From Neostapfia colusana (lineage: Eukaryota > Streptophyta > Magnoliopsida > Poales > Poaceae), in the NCBI GenBank assembly GCA_030760725.1, contig JASWHV010000017.1:11758959-11822958 (forward strand): a DNA stretch of 64,000 bases, in the 5' to 3' direction. Below the pieces are notes generated by a model that was given only the letters and a program-made list of their open reading frames with translations, searched no databases and was not told where the DNA came from. The translations under genes were made by a program, and so were the position numbers. This document shows positions 55,250-64,000 of the stretch, one piece after another; positions within the stretch are counted from its first letter, which is position 1, and every line of letters starts with the position of its first letter.

Positions 55250-57423
55250 TGGAGAAATACTCCGCAAAACCTTGTGTGTTCAGTGTCATTGATTTTTAGG
55301 TTTGGAAGGCACGTATGGAGGCTTTCATCCAGGCGCAAGGCTTCGCAATGTGGGACAAGGTGTACAAGTCTTATGATGTGCCACCAAACAATCAAGTCAC
55401 GGCTACGAACATGAGAGATATCGACAACAGCAACAAAGCACAAAACTTGATCATACAAGGATTAACTCAAAGTGACTTCGACCGTGTTGCACACCTCCGA
55501 TCTGCATATGATGTGTCGAAAGCACTTTGTGACTACCATGAAGGATCCAACACGATCAAGGAGGTAAGACAAGATATGTTCAAGAAAGAATACATGCGCT
55601 TCGAGATGCAACCCGGTGAGTCAATCGATTACCTCTTTGCTCGCTTCAATAAAATTCTCAGCAACTTGCGTAGTGTCAACGTTAATTTTTCAGATGCTGA
55701 AAATGCTAGGCAATTACTAAGTGCATTAGACATATCAATTTAGGAGATGAAAGTTATATCTATTCGTGAATCTACTGTCATGAGTACACTTACATTAGAT
55801 GTGCTATATTCTAAGTTAAAAACTCATGAAATTGACATAATATCATGTAAGAACCCCAACAAGTCTCTTGCATTTGTTTCACAACGTGATATACCTAGCT
55901 CTAGTCAATCTTCATCCTGTGGTACACTTTCTTTGTTGTCCTCTCTAACCCTTGAACAGATTGAAGAGTTTCCAGAGGAAGAACTTGCACTCATCTCTAC
56001 TCGGTTCTCAAAAGCAATGCAAAATGTGAGAACTAGAAGGAGAGGAAGTGCTGGACCTCAACGATGCTTCTAATGTGGTAAGACAGGACATTTTCATATG
56101 GATTGCCCTAACCTTTCAGGTCCTACTTCCCGTGATGAAAAGCAAACTAGGACGAAGCACTCCTCTGCAAATGATAAGAAAAAGAAGAAGGGTTTTATAG
56201 GACGCCAATTGGTAAATAGTTTTATCTCCACACTTCAAGAACTTGGCTCGAACGATGTGGACATCGGAAGTGACAAAGATGAAGATGATTTGGCAAACTT
56301 ATGCTTCATGGCGGCCAACTCAAGTTCAAGTATGGAGGAGGCAGAACACAACAGCGACAATGAAGAGGTATGTCCTACTTGCGAAGAACTGATGCTATTT
56401 CTCATGCCGCTGTTATAGTTAAGAAAAAGGACAAAAAGCTTAGGGACAATGCTGTTAAAATTGAGTCACTAAAATCTGAAATTAATCGTTTGAAATCTTT
56501 GATTCCTAGTGATGATTCTCATTCCTCATATGATTTAATATATGAACAATTGTCCTCTCTAAGAAGTACACATACCTTCGCACTTGATAAACTTGAGTTA
56601 GTGATTGAAAAGAACAAAGAGCTTGCTGCACTTAATGATAAAAACTTGTAAGATGCTTGTTGTTCTACAATTGATTTACATTGTTCTACTTGTGATGATC
56701 TTAATAAGACTACAAGATGCTATGAACGAAATTTCTATATTGAACAATGATTTACGTTCTCATAAAGTTAAGTATTGTTCCAGTTGCAAACTAAAAGGAA
56801 AAACTTCATGTCAAAACTGCCTAGACTTGTCTAAGAAACTTGATGACATGAATAGGACACTAGAGCAGTTTTATAATAGGAATAAGAATCTTAACTTGCT
56901 GTTGAATTCTTCTAAATCTTGCAATGATAAAACTGGTTTAGGTTTTGATTAACATGCTCATGCTAAAGCACATCCACCTAAAATTGTAAAGTCATTAGGA
57001 AGTGGTTTGATTAAAATTGTTCCTAAACAAAAGGAAGTAGTTTTTAAATCTGCAGGAGTGTTGCCTCATTCAGTTTCAAATAAACATGTTGTCTACTCAT
57101 CTAGACATGAACATAAAGTTAAATTTTATTGTACCTACTGTGGTAGAGATGGTCATGTCATAGATTTTTGTTATAGACTATCTAAGCAACAGAAAAAGGA
57201 AAGAATGATTGCTAGATCACATAACAACTTTGCAAAACCTGCTGTAATAAGTCAAAAACATGCCAAGTTTGCTTTCGGACCTAATGTTTTTAGTGCTACT
57301 CATGTAACACCTCGTAGGTCATTAGTTGGGTACAAAAATTCTCAAACTTTGGCTCATAAACCTGCTGTTTTATCTCAGCCTTTGCGTGTTACTTCTATTG
57401 GACGTCGTGTGACTCAGTACTAG
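55250..57423 (+). pseudogene. Sirevirus-type Gag, broken
   Basis: ATG at 55250 (MEKYSAKP) is followed by a stop at 55298 in the place of a conserved F-x-x-WK motif. From 55315 the capsid (UBN2-type) part is open: AMWDKVYKSYDVP and DMFKKEYMRFEMQPGES, to a stop at 55741. A second segment, 55747-56073, ends in GPQRCF, a stop, then CGKTGHFHMDC: a stop codon sits inside the first zinc knuckle. Acidic and coiled-coil parts (56098-56650, 56605-56952) follow with frameshifts. At 57007-57423 comes a second knuckle, CTYCGRDGHVIDFC (near 57133). A two-knuckle, long Gag fits Sirevirus. Confidence 0.85.
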
Positions 57424-57495
57424 ATTTCTAAATGCCTTTTGACTAACCCCAATATTGAGTTATCGACGTATTGTACTTCTATGTAGGTTACACGC

Positions 57496-58734
57496 TTGAG
57501 AAAAGAGAACATTTGGATTGTGGATTCAGGATGCTCACGCCACATGATCAGTAACAAAGAATGGTTCTCCTCACTCCCTTTTGTGTCACATGTAGAAAAT
57601 GTTACTTTTCCCGATAGTTCTTCAACTCCTATAATTGCTAAGTGTTCGGTTAGAGTAAATAATCACTACACTTTAAAAGATGTGACACTTGTTAAAAATT
57701 TAAAATACAACTTGCTTTCTGTTTCACAATTGCTAGATGAAAATATGGAAATTATTTTCACTAAAAATTGTTGCAAGGTTGTAGATTCAAATAGTGAGCT
57801 CATTTTTAATATGTCTCGGTTTGGAAGAGTTTTTAAAGATGAATTTGATATGTCATCCTCTAAGCATAGATGTCTAGTTGCTAATGATTCAAAAGACTTA
57901 TATTTTTGGCATCGTAGACTTGGTCACGTAGACTTTGATCATCTCACACGTGTTAGTGCTCTTGACCGCATACGTGCGCTGCCTAAGCTTAAAGGGGACA
58001 AAGAAATTGTGTGCTCTTCTTGTAGACATGCTAAGATGGTTGCAGGTTCACATGCTCCTCTCACAATGACCATGACAACTGAACCGGGTATCCTTTTGCA
58101 CCTTGACACCTTAGGACCTTCACGTGTTCAATCCTTCGGAGCTAAATGGTATGTTCTTGTGATTGTTGATGACTTTTCTAGATACTCTTGGGTTTATTTT
58201 ATGACATCTAAGAATGAAACTTTTAGTCACTTTAGAACCTTATTTCTTAGATTATCAATTGATCACCCAGGATCTTTAAAATCAATTAGAAGTGATAACG
58301 GAACTAAATTTAAAAATAAATCGTTTGATCACTTTTGTGCTGAAAATGGAATGGATCATCAATTTTCTTCACCATATGTACCTCAACAAAACGGTGTTGT
58401 AGAGAGAAAGAACAGAACCTTAGTTGAGATGGCTAGGACTATGCTTGATGAATATCAAACTCCTAGAAAATTTTGGCCTGATGCAATTGCAACTGCTTGT
58501 TATGTCTCAAATCGTGTTTTCTTGCGTGCTAAGCTAGGTAAAACACCATATGAACTTCAGTTTGGACATATGCCTAGTGTCACACACTTTCGGGTCTTTG
58601 GTTGCAAATGCTTTGTTAAGAAACATGGTAATCTTGATAAATTTGAACCTAGATCCGTTGATGGTATGTTTCTTGGTTACCAGCTCATACTAGAGGCTAC
58701 CGTGTGTTTTTACATGACACTAATAAAATTATAG
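57496..58734 (+). pseudogene. copia protease and integrase
   Basis: The 412-codon frame has protease IWIVDSGCSRHM (DSG), KYNLLSVSQLLDENM, pre-integrase FWHRRLGHVDFDHLTRVS and integrase LHLDTLGPSR, RSDNGTKF and NGVVERKNRTLVEMARTML, with the three catalytic acids present. It continues to GKTPYELQFG and GCKCFVKK. A frameshift at about 58685 after FLGY breaks the link to the next segment (58704-59201), which holds EVSFDEANLVTSS and an acidic linker. Confidence 0.9.
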
Positions 58735-60031
58735 AGACTTGTGAGGTTTCTTTTGATGAAGCTAACCTAGTTACTAGCTCTAATATTGCAGGACCAGACC
58801 CATATCTGCAGGGGGAGAGTATTTTCATCGAAGAAGATGAAGAAGTGATTTTGCTGCCCAAAAATTCAGGAGCTAATGACATTGTTCCAGCTCCTGATTT
58901 TGATTTACAACCAGCACCGACGACCACCATTGCTGGTCCAGATTGTCCTCAAGTCACAAGTTCTTCAATTTGTGATGAACATGAAGAAGAAGGAGCTTGC
59001 GAATTGTCTACTTCCCTCCGGGTCCTCAAAAGTCATCCTCCACAACAAATGATTGGAAGCTTGCACAAACGAGTCACACGGTCCAGGTTTTGCGATCCAA
59101 CTCTCACGCTCATTCTGCATTTGTTGCTTCTTTTGAACCCAAAGATATATCACGCATACTCACTAATGAATCTTGGATTATTGCCATGCAAGAAGAATTA
59201 GAAAATTTTGAAAGAAATAATATTTGAAAATTTGTACCTCCACCTCAAGGTCACACTCTAATCGGAACTAAATGGGTATTTAAAAATAAACAAAGTGAGG
59301 ATGGGGTTGTGGTTAGGAATAAGGCTAGGTTGGTTGCTCAAGATTTTACACAAGTTGAAGGACTAGATTTTGATGAAACTTTTGCTCCTATTGCTAGATT
59401 AGAAGCCATAAGAATTTTTTAGCATTTGGTGCATCTAAAGGTTTCAAGTTATATCAAATGGATGTTAAAAGTGCTTTTCTTAATGGCTACATAGATGAGG
59501 AGGTTTATGTCAAGTAACCACCGGGTTTTGAAAATCCAAAACCTTGTATGGTGTTAAACAAGCCCCTAGAGCTTGGTATGATAGGTTAAAACATTCTTAA
59601 TTGAAAAGTGGTTTACCATGGGCAAGGTTGATAAAACTATTTTTGTGATTAAGCATGGCAATGGCTCATTATTCGTTCAAGTGTATGTGGATGACATTAT
59701 CTTTGGTTGTGCTTCTCATGATCTTGTGTCCAAGTTTACAGCTATGGTGAGTTCAGAATTTGATATGAGTATGATGGGAGAACTCACATACTTTTTGGGG
59801 CTGCAAATCAAGCAAACCAAGGAGGGTACTTTTGTGCATCAAACAAAGTATACAAGAGATCTTCTTACGTGCTTCAACATGGACAAAAGCAAGTCTCTTC
59901 GGACACCAATTGAACTTGATGAAGATGGTGAACCTGTGGATAAAAAAGAATATAGAAGTATGATTGATTCACTTTTGTACCTCACGACATCAAGACCGGA
60001 CATAAAATTCAGCGTATGTCTTTGTGCATGA
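58704..60031 (+). pseudogene. copia integrase tail and reverse transcriptase, broken
   Basis: The linker is 58704-59201. RT starts near 59160 (NESWIIAMQEELENFERN), with a stop at 59225, GTKWVFKNKQSEDGV, ARLVAQDFTQVEGLDFDETFAP, a frameshift with stop at 59420, MDVKSAFLNG in another frame, and further damage around 59515-59600 with loss of part of the fingers. From 59618 the frame is open: FVQVYVDDIIFGCA, with the YVDD box intact, GELTYFLGLQIKQTKEG and SLLYLTTSRPDIKF, up to a stop at 60030. Confidence 0.88.
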
Positions 60032-60142
60032 TTTCAAGCTTCCCCACGTGCTTCACATCGTCAAGCCGTCAAAAGAATTCTCAGGTACTTACATGGAACT
60101 CAAGAATTTGGGATTTTTCTTCCTTCTTCCTCAACCGTTACT

Positions 60143-60589
60143 TTGAAAACTTTTTCGGATGCTGATTTTGGGGGTTGTAGAATTGATAGAAAAAGTACTT
60201 CGGGTGCTTGTTATTTTCTTGGTAATTCACTTGTTGCTTGGTCCTCTAGAAAACAAAATTCAGTTGCACAATCCACAACCGAATCTGAATATGTAGCTGC
60301 TGCTAGCGCTTGCTCACAAATTCTTTGGATTATTCAAACACTTAAGGACTATGGGGTTGATCTAGATAGTATTCCACTATTTTGTGATAACACTAGTGCC
60401 ATTTGCATTGCTAAAAACCCTGTGCAACATTCGAGAAAAAAGCACATTGACATTAGTTATCACTTTCTCCGTGATAATGTTGAAAAAGGAAACATTGTGC
60501 TTCACCATGTAGATACCGAACAACAATTGGCTGACATTTTTACAAATCTTTGGATTTCACTCGTTTTTGTTTCATTCGTAGTGAAATAG
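60143..60589 (+). pseudogene. copia RNase H
   Basis: FSDADFGGCRIDRKSTSG, SVAQSTTESEYVAA, LFCDNTSAICIAKN and HIDISYHFLRDNVEKG follow the RNase H order. The residue pattern D...E...D is kept, with the E in TESEY. The normal C-terminal TKPL motif has become TNLWISL through a frameshift near 60547. It is separated from RT by a stop and a short gap (60030-60143). Confidence 0.87.
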
Positions 60590-61632
60590 AGGTTATGCAT
60601 GCTCATGGCTTAAATTGAGGGGGAGTTTTGAAACTTGGAAAGTCTAAGTGTGAATATGAATTTAAAATAATATGAGCATAGTATTTCATACATATATGAC
60701 TTTGTGATTCCTTTTATATGCTGAAAGTTCTTACTACATTACTCATGTTATATATTTTGTAGTTTTTGCCATGACTAGTAATTGGAATAATTATTTACAC
60801 TAAATCTGGTCATGATCGAACTTTCTTGCTATTTTAAACTTGTTGCATGCTCACAAGTGCTTTTAATAATGAAAAAACTAATCAATCAACTATTCACATG
60901 TTGAGCTTTTATGTTCAAATGAAAAATTGAGAAAAAGATCAGGAGAGTATGCATGCATCACACTTCTTCTTTTGAGATGGCTTATCATTGCACTTAGATA
61001 TGAACTTGGAAGAAGTTGTGTATGACTAAAACCATGTTCTTAAGCATCTGATTGACAAATGACATAGGCTTGGCTTGGTTGGTTAGAATAAGGCTGATGC
61101 GGCATATAATCTCTTGCAAATGTCATATGATCTGAATTTGTGCTTTGAAAAATAATTAAAATGCAAAACAAGTGTCATGCTTTCAGGTCTTGACATAGTT
61201 AAGTTTATGAGATCATGACTTGCTTAAATTGAAAATTACACTTGATCTCTAGCATGGCTTACACTACTTTATGTATCTCATTGATGTGATAGTGTAAGTT
61301 ACTTGATAGTATGGCTTGGATGAGCTTTGTTTTATATGTATATGTTATAAATATGCTCATAACAATTAAAATTTCTATTTTAAACCTTGCTGAATACATT
61401 GTCAAAGGGGGAGAAATTGATCACACATTGCACGATTCACAAGTGTTTTGGTACGATTCTTCTCAGGGGGAGAATTTTGTTTTTCTTCTCATTTTATTTC
61501 TGATTTACAAAGGGGGAGAAATTTTTGTTTCGAAATTTCTTTCTCATTTGATTGTTTTTAAAACTTTTCATGTGAATAAGCTAATGTTCGGATTTTAAGT
61601 GGTGTTACCAATGCATTCATCAAGGGGGAGAT
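60590..61632 (+). other. 3' untranslated region with multiple polypurine tracts
   Basis: About 1 kb without an ORF of note. agggggaga-type tracts lie at 60618-60625, 61404-61416, 61465-61473, 61509-61520 and directly before the LTR at 61623-61631. No extra ORF is present, unlike the element at 44657. Confidence 0.88.
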
Positions 61633-63284
61633 TGTGAGACCTATGTGTGTTGAATACATTGGCTATGACGATAAAAGTTTTGAATTCTGCCAAAACACTC
61701 TTTTTATCAAGGTCCGACTCTAGGTCCGAGCTCCGACAAGATCCGACGTAGGGTCCGACTTGCTATACCTAGGTCTGATATGTGTTTGGTTAGCTCCGAC
61801 GGTAGGTCTGACTAGCTTTGGTAAGTTCCGATGCTAGGTTCTGCTAGCTTTGGTAAGCTCCGGCTCAAGGTCCGGTTAGCTTTGGCAAGGTCCGGAGTAC
61901 ATCACAATTGTTCTGTTTTTACGATGCAAATGTTTCAAACTTGCTTTACATCTATGGAAAGTTTGCTTAGTATTATTTTACTAAGTTTTTGAAGTGTTAT
62001 GGCTGTTACGGTGTTTAACATTTTGCTGTAGTTTGCAACATGCTTATGTGAGGTGTTCATGTAAGGTGTTGTGGTTTTCAGAACTAACGTGAGTCAAGTC
62101 GCGTACTTGTGCTCGAAAGTATTGGTTGTTTATTCATGTGTAGGTGTTGCTTGAGTTCAAGATATGGCTGGTGACGGGATCCATTGAACTAGTCTTAGCG
62201 AGAAGATGAGGTTCAACAACCAAGTTCGGGAGGAATTGTGGTTGAGTTGATCGGGAGGTCGCGCAACATGTTTGGATCAAGAACAATGCATATGAAGGTA
62301 TCGTGGACGTTGTTGAAAGGTGTTTGCACGTGTGCAAGGAGTGCATGTACATGGAAACATGGTTTCAAGGGATGATGAAGAGATGTGGACGTAAAGAATT
62401 GATAGGAAAGGTCCAACCGGCTAGATTATGGACTCAGGCTGCGGCTGAGTCGGTTATGGCTCAAATATGGAAATATTTGAGTTGGTTATGATAGGATTTC
62501 TTGTGGGACACGAAGTTGAGTTGTTTTAGGATTGTGAGATACGTTCCTAAGGTGTTTGGAAGTCTTAAGATTGCTTCTATCTGCGTATAGAAGCATCTTG
62601 AGCAGTTACGGAAAGTTAGAGTTTGAATCCAAGTAGGAGTAGGAGTCCTAGTATGAATTGGGTTGGCCTTAGGCCTGGTTATATAAAAAAGGGAGGCCAA
62701 GGCTCGTGGAGAGCATGACTTGTGGCTGCTTCTCTTGAGTTTTGATCAATAAACTTCGAAGTTTAGAGGATCTTTGGTGCCTTGTTCATCCGACTTGTTT
62801 TTATCAAGTCTTTCTCGTCGAGTTTCTTGACAGCACGACAGTGCTTCGGTATTTTGATCATAACTCAAGTTTTACAGATCCAATTGAAGTGATTCTTGTT
62901 GAGTTGTCTTCAAAACTTGATTATTTATCATCTGTGAAAATTTCACGGTAATTGGATTTGTAGTTTCTGATCTACACGAGTTTCTTTGCAGTATTGCAGA
63001 TCTAGTTTTTACTCGAGTAGAATAGGTTGACCCTCGTTTGATCTTTCAATCATAAATTGAGTTTTTTTATGGATTTCCATGTTTCTTGTTGTCATGTCTT
63101 CTTTACTTGATTCTCTATAATATATACCACTTTTGTCATGGTTGAACACGTTTAGATCAGTCGCACACACGGTTTCTTCAACAGATCGATTTTCTGCGGA
63201 GGGTTTTTTTGTTGCTTTCGCTAAAAAGTTTAAATCTACCATTCACCCTCTCTGGTAGCTTTTCACGTGCTCTTCGATCCTACA
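61633..63284 (+). repeat. 3' LTR
   Basis: 1652 bp, tgtgagacctatg ... cgatcctaca, TATA box at 62680-62688. It retains the segment around 62190-62216 that the 5' LTR has lost. Confidence 0.92.
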
Positions 63285-64000
63285 GTATCATATAAATAAA
63301 AAGGGAAAGCTTATTAATATTCTTTGTAAATAATTTACATCAAATAAATACAGCGGAAGACTATAATCATCTCACGTTGAATAACTACTAAGCACTCGAG
63401 AATATGTCCAGCCCGCGGACTCTTCTCGCTAGCAACACGAAGACAACTGCAGCGGCTGGGTTCTCCATGTGTTAAACAACTCGGAAATCTTTGAGTCTCA
63501 TCGGACAACCTCCTCATAGCATCGATGTTAACCTGCGAAACCACTCATATAGCAAGCGTGAGCACATAGGCTCAGCAAGACTGATCCGTCTCCTCTAGAC
63601 AAGAAACTCTACATGCACGATGGATTGAAAAGGTTAGCTGAATTTGCATAAAGGACTCACCTAAAATTGAGCCTTAACTTTCATATTTGAAGCCTCATTT
63701 TAAAGACCTTTAGCTGAGCAGCATCGCAACTCCACAGTCAAACAAGAAACGCTTTGTTGTAATGTTTCTTGCACAAAGTAAAGTAAAGTTTAATTGGCAC
63801 TATATCTAAGTCAAGCATTGTTGCAATGCAACTTAAATAACAAGCCTTATCAAATTCAAAGGAATTCACTTCAGTTCTTACTACGTCAAGACGTAGTGGG
63901 CAAGTATGCTCATATGACCGCGAGCAACCGTGATTCAAATCAGTACGCGCCCGGACTACATGACACGTACACCCATACTCCGAGTTGCCGGCAGCAACCT
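63285..64000. other. unassigned right flank
   Basis: No ORF with a recognisable domain. Phrases such as 'ataaatacagcggaag', 'gtgagcacataggctcagcaagact' and the mixed AT/GC blocks resemble a grass LTR, perhaps Ty3/gypsy, but no ends could be placed. It should be continuous with 53459-53564 before the 53565 insertion. Confidence 0.4.

Larger units (their letters stand above)
53565..63284 (+). mobile_element. Full-length Sirevirus-type Ty1/copia element
   Basis: 9720 bp with LTRs 53565-55187 and 61633-63284; target duplication atatc/gtatc (53560-53564, 63285-63289) with one mismatch. The primer site is TGGTATTAGAGCC (canonical TGGTATCAGAGCC with one change). Gag carries two CCHC knuckles; protease, integrase, RT and RNase H follow. 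The 3' untranslated region has several polypurine copies, a Sirevirus hallmark. Many stops and frameshifts show it is dead. LTRs differ by roughly 7% over the first 300 bp (hand estimate), so it is older than the 16775 element. Confidence 0.93.

Overview
The window is plant nuclear DNA, almost certainly from a grass (Poaceae) with a repeat-rich genome. Nearly every recognisable coding trace belongs to a transposable element: Sirevirus-type and other Ty1/copia elements, Ty3/gypsy with an antisense ORF, two CACTA elements, MULE, hAT and PIF/Harbinger-like elements, and two L1-type LINE tails. No bacterial gene, tRNA, rRNA or convincing intact host gene was seen. The species cannot be named from sequence alone.

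Layout. 1-13394 is a nest on the minus strand. A Ty3/gypsy element (5' LTR 12280-13394, broken pol) is split by a plus-strand non-autonomous gypsy element (4999-10813, perfect TSD gacac). Its far side is cut by a minus-strand copia element whose 5' LTR starts at 4384. That LTR is in turn cut by a Sirevirus-type copia (1-3296). 14096-15074 is a PIF/Harbinger-like element filled with GC-rich repeats. 16775-23278 is the youngest-looking complete element: a copia with two 1021-bp LTRs differing at about 21 sites (hand count), TSD ggatt, and a gag-pol frame broken by one stop codon. 23716-26752 is a MULE-type element (9-bp TSD) carrying a CACTA element (24321-26665, TSD ttt). 27863-36458 is a degenerate copia (TSD ggaag) carrying an hAT element (33412-35779, TSD cagatccg). 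A 5'-truncated LINE (36482-37113) follows directly. 37343-39100 is a second CACTA element (TSD aga) built of repeated short palindromes. 39600-43300 holds low-confidence coding-like remnants and a second LINE tail. 44657-53458 is a minus-strand Sirevirus with an extra envelope-position ORF. 53565-63284 is a plus-strand Sirevirus-type copia with both LTRs. 63285-64000 is unassigned flank.

Target-site duplications give a relative order of insertion, and most reading frames carry stops, frameshifts or lost catalytic residues. The observations most worth following are three. (a) A promoter-like block, palindromes then TATA, lies directly upstream of the extra ORF of the 44657-53458 Sirevirus and copies the layout of its own LTR U3. 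(b) In the 16775 copia the gag-pol frame begins inside the LTR and encodes two hydrophobic segments, one inside a possible 54-nt in-frame intron; no recognisable tRNA primer site follows the LTR. (c) An antisense ORF of the 'putative gypsy type transposon' kind has replaced pol in the 4999-10813 element.
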